Source: Solimonas sp. K1W22B-7
GTDB taxonomy: Bacteria; Pseudomonadota; Gammaproteobacteria; Nevskiales; Nevskiaceae
Length of the DNA stretch: 64,000 nucleotides
Direction: 5' to 3'
NCBI RefSeq assembly: GCF_003428335.1
Contig: NZ_CP031704.1
Location: 4,538,071-4,602,070, forward strand
In this document: one piece after another, positions 28,948 to 41,688 of the stretch
Layout: each line of letters opens with the position of its first letter
How positions within the stretch are numbered: the stretch's first letter is position 1
Program-made: the position numbers and the translations under genes
The notes under the pieces: generated by a model
What the model was told of the DNA's origin: nothing
The model's input: only the letters and a program-made list of their open reading frames with translations
The model's database searches: none

Positions 28948-30831
28948 TCAGGGGTGCGCGCCGCGTAGCTCGCGCACGCGCCGCTCGAGGTCGGCGGCGC
29001 TGACCTCGGCCGGCGGTACCGCCGGCGCCACGCTCATGCCGATCCGCGCGCGCAGGCGCCGCGGCAGGCGCATGCGGCGCAGACGGCTGTCGCGGCGCGA
29101 CCACATGCCCTCCCACAGGCCGCTCAGCGCCATCGGCACCACCGGCACCGGCGTGCGCTCGACGATGCGCTCGATGCCGGCGCGGAAGCCCTGGATGTCG
29201 CCGTCGGGCGTCAGGCCGCCCTCGGGAAAGAGGCCGACCACGTCTCCGGCCTGCAGCGCCGCGGCGATGTCCTCGAAGGCCTTGTGCATCAGGGCCTCGT
29301 CTTCCTTGGCCGGCGCGATCGGGATCGCGCGGGCGGTGCGGAAGATGAAGTTCAGCACCGGGATGCGGAAGATCTTGTGATACATCACGAAGCGCACCGG
29401 CCGGCGGATGTTGCCGCCTAGGATCAGCGCGTCGACGAAACTGACGTGGTTGCAGACCAGCACCGCCGGCCCTTCCTCGGGGATGTTCTCCATGCCGCGC
29501 TGTTCGATGCGGTAGAGGCTGCGCGTCAGCAACCACACCAGGAAGCGCATCAGGAACTCGGGCACCAGCGAGTAGATGAACACCGCCACCGCCGCGTTCA
29601 TCAGTGCCACCACCAGCAGCAGCTCCGGGATCGTCAGGCCGGCCTTGAACAGGACCACGGCCAGGCCACCGGCCACGACCATGAACAGGGCGTTGAGGAT
29701 GTTGTTGCCGGCGATGATGCGCGAGCGGTGCCCCGGGTCCGAGCGGGTCTGGATCAGGGCGTAGAGCGGCACGATGTAGAAGCCGCCGAACACGCCGATC
29801 AGTACCAGGTCGATCACCACGCGCCAGCTGCCCGCCTGCTGCAGGAAGGCGCCCGCGGACAGGCCGGTGACCTGCGCCGCTGCCGGATGCGCCAGGTACA
29901 GGTCGATGCCGAACAGCGTCAGGCCGATGGAGCCCAGCGGCACCAGGCCGATTTCCACCTTGTGCCCGGACAGGCGCTCGCACAGCAGCGAGCCAGCGCC
30001 GATGCCCAGCGAGAACAGCGTCAGCAGCAGCGTTGCCACCGAGGGGTCGCCACCGAGGATCTGCTGCGCGTAGGTCGGCATCTGCGACAGGAAGGCGGCA
30101 CCGAAGAACCAGAACCAGGAGATACCCATCACGGAGAGGAATACCGTGCGGTTGGTCTGCATGAAGCGCAGGTTGCGCCAGGTCTCCGTCAGCGGGTTCC
30201 AGTTGATGCGCAGTTCCGGCGCCGCCGGCGGCGCCACCGGGATCGCGCGGCAGGCGAGATAGCCGAGCAGCGCCAGCCCGACCACCACGGCGCTGACCCA
30301 GTGCGCGCCACCGGGCTGCGCGATCAGCCAGCCGCCCAGCACCGTGCCCAGCAGGATCGCCAGGAAGGTGCCGGCCTCGACCCAGGCGTTGCCTCCGATC
30401 AGTTCCTCCTCGCGCAGGTGCTGCGGCAGGATGGCGTACTTCACCGGCCCGAACAGGGCGGCCTGGAAGCCCAGCAGGAACAGCACGCCGAGCAGCACCG
30501 GGATGCTGGACAGCCACAGGCCAAAGGCGCCCAGGGCCATGATCCCGATCTCCAGCAGCTTGATCGCGCGGATCAGGCGCGATTTCTCGTATTTCTCGGC
30601 CAGCTGGCCGGCCGTGGCGGAAAACAGGAAGAACGGCAGGATGAACAGCACCGCCGCCAGGTTGACGTAGAAGTTGACCTGCTCCTGCGCCAGCCCGGCG
30701 ATGCCGAAGGCCACCAGGATGACCAGGGCGTTCTTGAAGACGTTGTCGTTGAAGGCGCCCAGGGCCTGGGTCAGGAAAAACGGACCGAAGCGGCGCTGCC
30801 GCAACAGGCTGAACTGGCTGTCCTGACTCAT
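28948..30831 (-). CDS. MFS transporter fused to a lysophospholipid acyltransferase
   Basis: The 627-residue protein has an N-terminal major facilitator domain of about 420 residues like the lysophospholipid flippase LplT (QALGAFNDNVFKNALV). A C-terminal PlsC-type domain follows, with the HX4D motif NHVSFVDALIL and FPEGG. It should flip lysophospholipid inward and re-acylate it, as in Aas but without the acyl-ACP synthetase part. Start is an ATG behind GGGGA. The gene faces the hydroxylase pair, which hints at a local membrane-lipid cluster. Confidence 0.88.
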   Translation of the reverse strand: MSQDSQFSLLRQRRFGPFFLTQALGAFNDNVFKNALVILVAFGIAGLAQEQVNFYVNLAAVLFILPFFLFSATAGQLAEKYEKSRLIRAIKLLEIGIMALGAFGLWLSSIPVLLGVLFLLGFQAALFGPVKYAILPQHLREEELIGGNAWVEAGTFLAILLGTVLGGWLIAQPGGAHWVSAVVVGLALLGYLACRAIPVAPPAAPELRINWNPLTETWRNLRFMQTNRTVFLSVMGISWFWFFGAAFLSQMPTYAQQILGGDPSVATLLLTLFSLGIGAGSLLCERLSGHKVEIGLVPLGSIGLTLFGIDLYLAHPAAAQVTGLSAGAFLQQAGSWRVVIDLVLIGVFGGFYIVPLYALIQTRSDPGHRSRIIAGNNILNALFMVVAGGLAVVLFKAGLTIPELLLVVALMNAAVAVFIYSLVPEFLMRFLVWLLTRSLYRIEQRGMENIPEEGPAVLVCNHVSFVDALILGGNIRRPVRFVMYHKIFRIPVLNFIFRTARAIPIAPAKEDEALMHKAFEDIAAALQAGDVVGLFPEGGLTPDGDIQGFRAGIERIVERTPVPVVPMALSGLWEGMWSRRDSRLRRMRLPRRLRARIGMSVAPAVPPAEVSAADLERRVRELRGAHP

Positions 30832-30943
30832 TGCTTCCCCATGCTCTTTGTCGCGGCAGTTTACCCCGTCCCCCGAACAAGTCTTTACCGGCATGCCCGC
30901 GGCAAGGACAATAGCCACCCAACGCAGGAAAACCTTCAGGGTC

Positions 30944-31921
30944 ATGGCGAAGATTGTCAGAAGCACCCGGAACGGGCCGGAGGAGATCGAACTGGGCTCG
31001 TTCCAGTTGACCATCGGACGTCGCCCGGACAACAACATCGTCATCGACAACGCCTATACCGCGCCGCTGCATGCCGTGGTCGGCTTCGCCGACGGCCGCC
31101 ACTACATCCAGGACCTGAAGACCTCCCAGGGCACCCGCGTCAACGGCTCCGCCGTGCAGCAGGCGGCGCTGCGCCATGGCGACACCATCCTGATCGGCCT
31201 GCAGCGCCTGGAGTTCATCGATCCGGCGCCGGCGCGGCCGGCAGCTCCCATCCCCGCCAAGCCGGCGGCCCCGGCAGCCAAGCCGGCCAGCACCCGCCCG
31301 CCGCTGGTGGTGCCCCCGGTGGTGGTCACCCCGGTCGTGGTTCCGCCCAGGGCGGCGGCACCGCCGGCCACCCCGCCCCCGGTCGCAGCCCCGCCGGCAC
31401 CGCGGCCGGCCGTAGCGCTCCCACCGCTGCCGACAGCGGCGACACCGGCGGCACCGATAGACGGGCTGGACCGGTTCACGGCCCTGCCCGACGCCCCGGC
31501 GGAGTCCCTGGGCCTGGCTCCCGATCCCACCCCCACCCACATGCTCGACCAGCTGGTGGGGTCGATCCGCTCGCACCGGGAGCGCGAGCAGAGCGAGCGC
31601 GAGCAGGTGCAGGAGCGCCTGCGCGGCGAGTGGAACCTGGCGGTGACCTACGCCGAGCAGCTGAAGCTGAAGCTGGACGGCGACCCGCGGGTGCACTACT
31701 TCACGATCTCGCGCCGCAACAACGACCTCATCATCCGCTCCCAGCGCTCCCCGGACAGCCCGATCCAGTTCACCCAGCTGTCGATGGATCACCCCGAGGA
31801 CAAGGGCCATGCCCTGACCGGCCTCTGGCTGCGGCGCAGCGGCCAGCATGACCGCTGCTACGAAACCGCCCGTGAAGCGCTTTCCGAGCTGATCCGGGAA
31901 CTGGCCTTCCTGCTCGCCTGA
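30944..31921 (+). CDS. FHA-domain protein 1
   Basis: The 325-residue protein starts at MAKIVRS. An FHA domain (about residues 18-92, LTIGRRPDNNIVIDN ... HAVVGF ... TRVNG) binds phosphothreonine peptides. It is followed by a 100-residue Pro/Ala/Val-rich linker and a conserved C-terminal domain of about 100 residues (EWNLAVTYAEQLKLKLDGDP, SRRNNDLIIRSQ). The partner at 32188 has the same three parts. No kinase is present nearby. Confidence 0.85.
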   Translation: MAKIVRSTRNGPEEIELGSFQLTIGRRPDNNIVIDNAYTAPLHAVVGFADGRHYIQDLKTSQGTRVNGSAVQQAALRHGDTILIGLQRLEFIDPAPARPAAPIPAKPAAPAAKPASTRPPLVVPPVVVTPVVVPPRAAAPPATPPPVAAPPAPRPAVALPPLPTAATPAAPIDGLDRFTALPDAPAESLGLAPDPTPTHMLDQLVGSIRSHREREQSEREQVQERLRGEWNLAVTYAEQLKLKLDGDPRVHYFTISRRNNDLIIRSQRSPDSPIQFTQLSMDHPEDKGHALTGLWLRRSGQHDRCYETAREALSELIRELAFLLA

Positions 31922-32187
31922 GCGCCGCCGCCGCTGCGGCAGGGCAGGGCCTTCGAGGGGGCACAAGCTGACCAATTTTGTCAGTTTGCAAGCCCCATCC
32001 AGGGTTTTGCCCCCGGCCGGCGGAAGGCGCGAATCTTGCACACCCGGACGACAGTGTCGGCCCGGTCACGGGCCCGGGTTTCGGCTTCGCGGTGGGGGCG
32101 GGCCGATCCATCCATTTGCATGTACCCCCGGGCCTGCCGACAATGTCGCAACGAGGATTCGCTTCCATATCAGGACTTAGAACCGAG

Positions 32188-33162
32188 ATGGCAAAGATCA
32201 TCCGCAAGTCGGGGGCCTCGACCGAGGAATGGCCGCTGGGCCAGACGTCGCTCTCGATCGGTCGCCGGCCGGACAACCACATCGTGCTGCCTGACACTTT
32301 CGCGTCGGGTCGACATGCCATGATCGGCTTCGTCAACGGCCGCTATTTCGTCGAGGACCTCAAGAGCAGCAACGGCACGATCCTCAACGGCCAGCGCATC
32401 AGCCGCGCGCCGCTGAAGAACGGCGATGTCATCTACATCGGCGCCCAACGTCTGGAGTTCCACGACCAGATCATCCCGCCCGACAGCATGGCCACGACGA
32501 TCATGACGGTGCCGCTGGGGCAGCATCCGCTGCCGCCGCCCGATGCGACGATACCGCTGGCCAACCCGCCGGATGACCCGATCATCCCGGCTCCGCCGCC
32601 TGGCCGGGTCGCAGCCCCTGCTCCGCCTCCGGTAGCACCGCCGCTCGCGCCACCCGCGCCGGTTGCACCGCCGCCGGCCGCCGCGCTGCCGTCGTCGCCG
32701 ATCGCCGGTTTCAATTTCATCATGCCGGACCTGGAGCCGCCCAAGCCGGTCGAAACGACCCGCGCCGGCAGCGACGCCGATCCGCTGGAAGGCATGGCCC
32801 GCTCGATCCGGGCACACCGCGACCGCGAGCAGCAGGACCGGCAGGATCACGAGATGCGCATGCGCGCGGAGTGGGAAAAGATCTTGGTGTACTGCGAAGG
32901 CCTGCAGCAGAAGCTGAAGAACGACCCTCGGGTGCGCTACTTCAACGTGTCGCGCCGCAGCGGCGAGGTGTCGATGCGCGTGCAGATCGACCCCAAGACG
33001 CCGCAGCTGTCGATCTCCCTGAGCCAGGAGCACCCGAGCCACAAGACCGGTAACGCGACCGGCGTATGGCTGCGCATCAGCGGCATGCAGGACCGCTGCC
33101 ACACCAGCGCCGATGCCGCGATCGCCGAACTGGTACGGACGGTGGCTTTCCTGTTCGTCTGA
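32188..33162 (+). CDS. FHA-domain protein 2, tandem paralogue
   Basis: The 324-residue protein starts at MAKIIRKSG; an in-frame ATG at 32143 is also possible. It carries an FHA domain (LSIGRRPDNHIVLPD, SSNGTILNG), a Pro-rich linker and a C-terminal domain matching its neighbour (EWEKILVYCEGLQQKLKNDP, YFNVSRRSGEVSMRVQ). FHA2 keeps the canonical SSNG; FHA1 has SQGT. They arose by duplication. A strong terminator follows. Confidence 0.85.
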   Translation: MAKIIRKSGASTEEWPLGQTSLSIGRRPDNHIVLPDTFASGRHAMIGFVNGRYFVEDLKSSNGTILNGQRISRAPLKNGDVIYIGAQRLEFHDQIIPPDSMATTIMTVPLGQHPLPPPDATIPLANPPDDPIIPAPPPGRVAAPAPPPVAPPLAPPAPVAPPPAAALPSSPIAGFNFIMPDLEPPKPVETTRAGSDADPLEGMARSIRAHRDREQQDRQDHEMRMRAEWEKILVYCEGLQQKLKNDPRVRYFNVSRRSGEVSMRVQIDPKTPQLSISLSQEHPSHKTGNATGVWLRISGMQDRCHTSADAAIAELVRTVAFLFV

Positions 33163-33173
33163 TCGACGACCCC

Positions 33174-33208
33174 AACGAAAACGGCGCCTTCGGGCGCCGT
33201 TTTTCGTT
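33174..33208. terminator. Bidirectional terminator after FHA protein 2
   Basis: AACGAAAACGGCGCC-ttcg-GGCGCCGTTTTTCGTT: a perfect GC stem with A-run on one side and T-run on the other. It can serve both the FHA genes and the converging moxR. Confidence 0.9.
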
Positions 33209-33218
33209 GCAGATGGCC

Positions 33219-33363
33219 TTACGAACGCCGCGCCATGAAGGCAACGCGTTCAAACAGATGCATCCTTCGATACATCCGCGCCAGGGCGCGGACACTCAGG
33301 ACAGGCTCGATGAGGACTGTTATGAACGCCTTGCCATGAAGGCAACGCGTTCAAACAGATGCA
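33219..33363. repeat. Direct repeat of the moxR 3' end around a small repeat element
   Basis: Copies at 33219-33262 and 33320-33363 (44 bases, offset 101) differ at three positions. Read on the minus strand both give HLFERVAFMARRS and a TAA stop; all three differences are synonymous. The 57 bases between them contain CCGCGCC-ag-GGCGCGG, flanked by TCCTTCGA and TCGATGAGGA. Confidence 0.85.
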
Positions 33364-34159
33364 CGTCGGCTTCATTCTTCAGCAGGGCGCCGTAGAGCGG
33401 CGGCAGGCTCTTCTTGGTCGAGGCGTCGTGCAGCACGGACGGATCGATGTCCTCGGCCAGCAGCAGCTTGAGCCAATCCAGCAACTCGGAGGTGGAGGGC
33501 TTCTTCTTCAGGCCGGGAATGTCGCGCAGGCCGAAGAACACTTCCATCGCTTCCTTGATCAGGTGCTTCTTCAGGCCCGGGAAATGGACGTCGACGATCT
33601 GCTGCATCGTGTCCTTGTCCGGGAAGCGGATGTAGTGGAAGAAGCAGCGGCGCAGGAAGGCGTCCGGCAGTTCCTTCTCGTTGTTGGAGGTGATGATGAT
33701 GATCGGGCGATGGCGCGCTTTCACCGTCTCGCGCGTCTCGTAGACATAGAACTCCATCTGGTCGAGTTCGCGCAGCAGGTCGTTGGGAAACTCGATGTCG
33801 GCCTTGTCGATCTCGTCGATCAGCAGCACCGGCGCGACGTCGCTGTCGAAGGCCTCCCAGAGCTTGCCCTTGACGATGTAGTTGCGGATGTCCTTGACCG
33901 ACTCGTGGCCCAGCTGCGAGTCGCGCAGGCGCGACACCGCGTCGTACTCGTAGAGTCCGTGCTGCGCCTTGGTGGTGGACTTGATCGCCCAGTCGATGAA
34001 GGGACGGCCGAGCGCGGCGGAAATCTCGCGCGCCAGCTGCGTCTTGCCGGTGCCGGGCTCGCCCTTGACCAGCAGCGGGCGCTGCAGCGTCACGGCGGCG
34101 TTGACGGCCATCATCAGGTCGTTGGTGGCGACGTAGGTATCGGTACCCTGGAAGCGCAC
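33320..34159 (-). CDS. MoxR-type AAA ATPase
   Basis: The 279-residue protein starts at a GTG seven bases after GAGGA. It has Walker A (GEPGTGKTQLA), Walker B (APVLLIDEIDKAD) and the arginine-finger region (DAFLRRCFFHYIRFPD). MoxR ATPases act as chaperones that help insert metals or cofactors and mature proteins together with von Willebrand domain partners; no such partner is adjacent. Its last 44 bases are duplicated just downstream. Confidence 0.9.
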   Translation of the reverse strand: MRFQGTDTYVATNDLMMAVNAAVTLQRPLLVKGEPGTGKTQLAREISAALGRPFIDWAIKSTTKAQHGLYEYDAVSRLRDSQLGHESVKDIRNYIVKGKLWEAFDSDVAPVLLIDEIDKADIEFPNDLLRELDQMEFYVYETRETVKARHRPIIIITSNNEKELPDAFLRRCFFHYIRFPDKDTMQQIVDVHFPGLKKHLIKEAMEVFFGLRDIPGLKKKPSTSELLDWLKLLLAEDIDPSVLHDASTKKSLPPLYGALLKNEADVHLFERVAFMARRS

Positions 34160-34234
34160 GGGGCGGTCCTCGAAAATTTCAGTGTGTCCGCCAGTTTAAA
34201 GGATGGCGGCCCTCAGGGCACCACGAACCTCCGT

Positions 34235-34891
34235 TCAGGGGGCGGAATCGCCCCGCAGCAGCAGCTTGAAGGCATGCCCGGACTCGTGGCGCAGGAACAC
34301 CGGGATGCACCAGAGCATGCTGAGCGGCTCGATCGCCCGGGCCGCCTCGGCATGGCCCATGTCGGCGGCCTCCCAGCCGAACCGGTCCAGCACGCCGGTG
34401 ACGCAGCGCCGGGCACCCTCGTCGTTGCCGCAGATGAACATGGTCGGCCGGCCCTCGCGAAAGACCGGGTTGACCATCGCGGCGGTGCCCACCGAGTTGA
34501 AGGCTTTGACCAGCCGCGCCGCCGGGAATTCGCGCTGCAGGCGCTCCAGCAGGGAATCGTCGAGAGTGGTGAAGAAGCGCAGCACGCCATGCTGCGGCGG
34601 TGCGTCGGCGATGGGATTGGTCGTATCGATCAGGATCTTGCCGGCCAGGTTCCCGCCACCCGCCAGGCGCAGGGCATCCAGCGCCGCCGTGCCCTTGACC
34701 GCCAGCACCAGCAGCTCGCCCCAGGCGGCGGTCGCGGCAAGATCGCCGGACAGGGCCTGCGGGTGCTGCGCCAGCCACCCAGCGGGCTTGCCGGCCTGGC
34801 GCGAGCCCAGCATGACTTCGTAGCGATGGCGAAGGAAGCCGGCCGCAAGGGTCTGCGCCACGATACCGGACCCCAGTATGCCGACTTTCAT
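34235..34891 (-). CDS. F420-dependent/NADP oxidoreductase family protein
   Basis: The 218-residue protein opens with the dinucleotide-binding MKVGILGSGIVAQTLAAGF and continues LVLAVKG and LIDTTNPIAD, typical of the coenzyme F420-dependent NADP oxidoreductase family. In bacteria without F420, such proteins are NADPH-dependent reductases of unknown substrate. It precedes moxR in the same direction after about 75 bases. Confidence 0.82.
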   Translation of the reverse strand: MKVGILGSGIVAQTLAAGFLRHRYEVMLGSRQAGKPAGWLAQHPQALSGDLAATAAWGELLVLAVKGTAALDALRLAGGGNLAGKILIDTTNPIADAPPQHGVLRFFTTLDDSLLERLQREFPAARLVKAFNSVGTAAMVNPVFREGRPTMFICGNDEGARRCVTGVLDRFGWEAADMGHAEAARAIEPLSMLWCIPVFLRHESGHAFKLLLRGDSAP

Positions 34892-34955
34892 GGTCGAACC
34901 CCGGTCGCCAAACCCGGCTTCACCTTACACCCCTGCCAGGGCCGCGGGTACCGCT

Positions 34956-37166
<2,211 letters not shown>

Positions 37167-37185
37167 GGTCGCGAGCGGAGCGGGC

Positions 37186-38364
37186 TTAACCCTTGGCGCG
37201 CTGTTCCAGGATCTCGACCGCCGGCAGCTTCTTGCCCTCGAGGAACTCGAGGAACGCGCCGCCGCCGGTGGAGATGTAGTTGATGCGGTCCGCGACCTTG
37301 AACTTGTCGATCGCCGCCAGGGTGTCGCCGCCGCCGGCCAGGGAGAAGCCCTCCGCCGCGGCGATGGCCTCGGCGATGGCCTTGGTGCCGCCGGCGAAGC
37401 TGTCGTACTCGAACACGCCGACCGGGCCGTTCCAGACGATGGTGCCGCAGGACTTCAGCAGCGCGGCCAGCTTCTTGCGCGTCTTGGGACCGATGTCGAG
37501 GATCATCTCGTCGGACTCCACCTCGTCGGCGCTGCGCACCTCGGCATGCGCCTCGGCGGAGAATTCGGAGGCCACCACCACGTCTTCCGGCAGCGGGATG
37601 TCGCCGCCGCGGGCCTGGATCTTGGCCAGGATCGAGCGCGCCTTGTCGAGCATGTCGGGCTCGTGCAGCGACTTGCCCACCGGCTTGCCCATGGCGGCCA
37701 GGAAAGTGTTGGCGATGCCGCCACCGATGATCAGCTGGTCGGCGACGTCGGCGAGGTTCTCCAGCAGGTCCAGCTTGGTCGACACCTTGCTGCCGCCGAC
37801 GATCACCGCCAGCGGCTTCTTCGGATGCGCCAGGGCCTTGCCCAGCGCATCCAGCTCGTCGGCCAGCAGCGGGCCGGCGCATGCGATCGGCGCGAACTTC
37901 GCCACGCCATGGGTCGAGGCCTCGGCGCGGTGCGCGGTGCCGAAGGCATCCATCACGTAGACGTCGCAGAGCGCCGCCATCTTCTTCGACAGCGCCTCGT
38001 CGTTGTCCTTCTCGCCCTTGAGGAAGCGGGTGTTCTCGCCCAGCGCGATCTGCCCCGGCTCCATGGCAATGCCGTCGATCCAGTTGGTCACCAGCGGCAC
38101 GGTGCGCTCGAGCTTCTCCGACAGCCAGGCGGCGACCAGGGTCAGCGACGCCTCCGGATCGAAGCGGCCGGCCTTGGGACGGCCCAGGTGCGACACCACC
38201 AGCACCGAGGCGCCTTTCTCCAGCGCCAGCTTCAGCGTCGGCAGCGAGGCGCGCAGGCGCGCGTCGGAGGTGATGCGGCCGTTGGAGATCGGCACGTTGA
38301 GATCCTGGCGGATCAGCACGCGCTTGCCGGTCAGGTCGAGGTCGGACATGCGAAGGACGGTCAT
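37186..38364 (-). CDS. pgk: Phosphoglycerate kinase
   Basis: The 392-residue enzyme starts after ACGGAG. It transfers phosphate between 1,3-bisphosphoglycerate and ADP. Visible motifs are [17 protein letters not shown], the [12 protein letters not shown] stretch and [12 protein letters not shown] near the C-terminal nucleotide loop. It lies with gapA and tkt, the classic glycolysis/Calvin-type cluster order tkt-gapA-pgk. Confidence 0.97.
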   Translation of the reverse strand: MTVLRMSDLDLTGKRVLIRQDLNVPISNGRITSDARLRASLPTLKLALEKGASVLVVSHLGRPKAGRFDPEASLTLVAAWLSEKLERTVPLVTNWIDGIAMEPGQIALGENTRFLKGEKDNDEALSKKMAALCDVYVMDAFGTAHRAEASTHGVAKFAPIACAGPLLADELDALGKALAHPKKPLAVIVGGSKVSTKLDLLENLADVADQLIIGGGIANTFLAAMGKPVGKSLHEPDMLDKARSILAKIQARGGDIPLPEDVVVASEFSAEAHAEVRSADEVESDEMILDIGPKTRKKLAALLKSCGTIVWNGPVGVFEYDSFAGGTKAIAEAIAAAEGFSLAGGGDTLAAIDKFKVADRINYISTGGGAFLEFLEGKKLPAVEILEQRAKG

Positions 38365-38410
38365 TTTTTACTCCGTGAAACGAGAGAAAGGCGACGGGGG
38401 ACGCAAGAAA

Positions 38411-38442
38411 GGGGAGAGGGAGATTGCGTCTCCCGTCTCCCC
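38411..38442 (-). terminator. Hairpin between gapA and pgk
   Basis: GGGGAGACGGGAGA and TCTCCCTCTCCCC pair on the minus strand around a cgcaa loop and are followed by TTTCTT. It may be a partial terminator or a processing hairpin that sets different levels for gapA and pgk. Confidence 0.55.
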
Positions 38443-38460
38443 TTCACGGTCCTCTGCTGG

Positions 38461-39480
<1,020 letters not shown>

Positions 39481-39512
39481 TCAAAGACTGCGGCTCATCC
39501 GCAGCATCAGGT

Positions 39513-39540
39513 GAAAACAAAAGGGCGCCTCGCGGCGCCC
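39513..39540 (-). terminator. Terminator after tkt
   Basis: On the minus strand GGGCGCC-gcga-GGCGCCC is followed by TTTTGTTTTC. It separates tkt from gapA, so gapA probably also has its own promoter. Confidence 0.75.
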
Positions 39541-39546
39541 CTCCAA

Positions 39547-41553
39547 TCATTTGCCCAGCAGCGCGGCGACTTTGGCCACGACGTTGTCGACGGTGAAGCC
39601 GAAGTGCTTCATGACCGCCGCCAGCGGCGCGGATTCGCCGTAGGTGTCCACGCCGAGGACCTCGCCCTCGTCGCCGACGAAGCCCAGCCAGTACTGCGAC
39701 ACGCCGGCCTCGATGGCGTAGCGCTTGCGCAGCGCCTTCGGCAGCACGGATTCGCGGTAGGCGGCATCCTGGCGGCGGAAGATCTCGGCGCAGGGCATCG
39801 ACACCACGCGCACGTCGATCCCCTGCTCGGCCAGCTTCTTCGCCGAATCCACCGCCAGCTGCACTTCCGAACCCGTGGCGATGATGATGCCCTGGGCGGC
39901 GGCGGCCGGCTCCCACAGCACGTAGCCACCGCGACGGGCGTCCACGAAGTGCTGCTCGGAATGCGCCTGCGGCACCAGGTTCTGGCGCGTCAGCGCCAGC
40001 GCCGAGGGACCGTCCTTGCGCTCGATCGCGTCCTGCCAGGCGATCGCGGTCTCGAACTGGTCGCCGGGGCGCCACATGTTCAGGTTCGGGATCAGGCGCA
40101 GCGACGAGACATGCTCCACCGACTGGTGAGTGGGGCCGTCTTCGCCCAGGCCGATGGAGTCGTGGGTGTAGACGAAGATGCTGCGGATCTTCATCAGCGC
40201 TGCCATGCGGACTGCGTTCCTGGCGTAGTCACTGAAGGTCAGGAACGTGCCGCCGAAGGGAATCAGGCCACCATGCAGGGCGACGCCGTTCATGATCGCG
40301 GACATGCCGAACTCGCGCACGCCGTAGTTGACGTAGTTGCCGTCGAGGCTGCCGTGGCGCAGCGGCTTGTAGCCCTTGAAGTCGGTGCAGTTGGATTCGG
40401 TCAGGTCGGCAGAGCCGCCGAACAGTTCCGGCAGCTTGGGCGCCAGCGCGTCCAGCGCGTTCTTGGAAGCCTTGCGCGTGGCCACCGGCTTGTCGAACTT
40501 CGCGGCATCGGCCAGCGCGGCGGCGGCGTGCTCGGCCCAGCCGGCCGGCAGCTCACCGCGCATGCGGCGCTCGAACTCGGCGGCATCCTCGGGGAACTTG
40601 TCGGCATAGGCGCGGAAGGCGGTGGTCCAGGCCTGCTGGCGGGCCTTGCCCTTTTCCAGCGCACTCCAGCCGGCGCGGACATGCTCGGGAATCTCGAAGG
40701 GCGCGTGCGCCCAGCCCAGCTTCTCGCGGGCCAGCTTGATCTCGGCCTCGCCCAGCGGCGCGCCATGGCTCTTTTCCTTGCCCTGCAGGTTCGGCGCGCC
40801 GAAACCGATGATGGTCTTGCAGCAGACCAGGGTCGGCTTGTCCTGGGTGGCGCGGGCGGTCTCGATCGCCTTCTTGATCTCGGCCGGGTTGTGGCCGTCG
40901 ACGTTGCGGATCACCTGCCAGCCATAGGCCTCGAAGCGGCCCGGCGTATCGTCGCGGAACCAGCCCTCGACCTCGCCGTCGATGGAGATGTTGTTGTCGT
41001 CGTAGAACACCACCAGCTTGCCCAGGCCCAGCGTGCCGGCCAGCGAGGAGGCTTCGTGGCTGATGCCCTCCATCAGGCAGCCGTCGCCGGTGAAGACATA
41101 GGTGTAGTGATCGACCACGCTGTGGCCGTCGCGGTTGTAGCGCGCGGCGAGCACGCGCTCGGCCAGCGCCATGCCCACGGCATTGGCCAGGCCCTGGCCC
41201 AGCGGGCCGGTGGTGGTTTCCACGCCCGGGGTGATGCCGTACTCGGGGTGGCCGGCCGTCCTGGAATGCAGCTGGCGGAAGTTCTTCAGCTCTTCGATCG
41301 GCAGCGGGTAGCCGGTCAGGTGCAGCAGCGAGTACAGCAGCATCGAGCCGTGGCCGTTGGACACCACGAAACGGTCGCGGTTGGCCCAGGTCGTGTCCGC
41401 CGGGTTGTGGCTCAGGTAGTCGTTCCAGAGCACCTCGGCGATGTCCGCCATGCCCATCGGCATGCCCGGGTGGCCGGAATTGGCTTTCTGCACGGCGTCC
41501 ATCGACAGGGCGCGGATGGCGTTGGCAAGTTCGAAGCGGTTCGTCGCGGGCAT
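39547..41553 (-). CDS. tkt: Transketolase
   Basis: The 668-residue enzyme needs thiamine diphosphate: [30 protein letters not shown] is the N-terminal signature (cofactor-binding His in SGHPG), then the cofactor motif [18 protein letters not shown] and the catalytic region [16 protein letters not shown]. It moves two-carbon units in the pentose phosphate pathway. Gene order fits the glycolytic cluster. Confidence 0.97.
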   Translation of the reverse strand: MPATNRFELANAIRALSMDAVQKANSGHPGMPMGMADIAEVLWNDYLSHNPADTTWANRDRFVVSNGHGSMLLYSLLHLTGYPLPIEELKNFRQLHSRTAGHPEYGITPGVETTTGPLGQGLANAVGMALAERVLAARYNRDGHSVVDHYTYVFTGDGCLMEGISHEASSLAGTLGLGKLVVFYDDNNISIDGEVEGWFRDDTPGRFEAYGWQVIRNVDGHNPAEIKKAIETARATQDKPTLVCCKTIIGFGAPNLQGKEKSHGAPLGEAEIKLAREKLGWAHAPFEIPEHVRAGWSALEKGKARQQAWTTAFRAYADKFPEDAAEFERRMRGELPAGWAEHAAAALADAAKFDKPVATRKASKNALDALAPKLPELFGGSADLTESNCTDFKGYKPLRHGSLDGNYVNYGVREFGMSAIMNGVALHGGLIPFGGTFLTFSDYARNAVRMAALMKIRSIFVYTHDSIGLGEDGPTHQSVEHVSSLRLIPNLNMWRPGDQFETAIAWQDAIERKDGPSALALTRQNLVPQAHSEQHFVDARRGGYVLWEPAAAAQGIIIATGSEVQLAVDSAKKLAEQGIDVRVVSMPCAEIFRRQDAAYRESVLPKALRKRYAIEAGVSQYWLGFVGDEGEVLGVDTYGESAPLAAVMKHFGFTVDNVVAKVAALLGK

Positions 41554-41640
41554 GGGAGCGGCGGCCTGGAGGGGAACAAAAAAGGGTGCGTATTTTCAGG
41601 GTTTGCGGGCGCCGGGGCAAGAAATGGTTAAAAAAAGAGC

Positions 41641-41666
41641 AAAAAAAACCCGGCACAAGGCCGGGC
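41641..41666 (-). terminator. Terminator of the beta-helix/cytochrome gene
   Basis: On the minus strand CCCGGC-cttgt-GCCGGG is followed by eight T, 23 bases past the stop. Confidence 0.9.
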
Positions 41667-41688
41667 TGGACTATTTCAGGCTGTTTTC

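Noticed and set aside
33219-33363. Possible short CRISPR-like array
   Set aside because: There are only two copies, each a coding end of moxR, and the spacer between them is itself a repeat; no cas gene is near.
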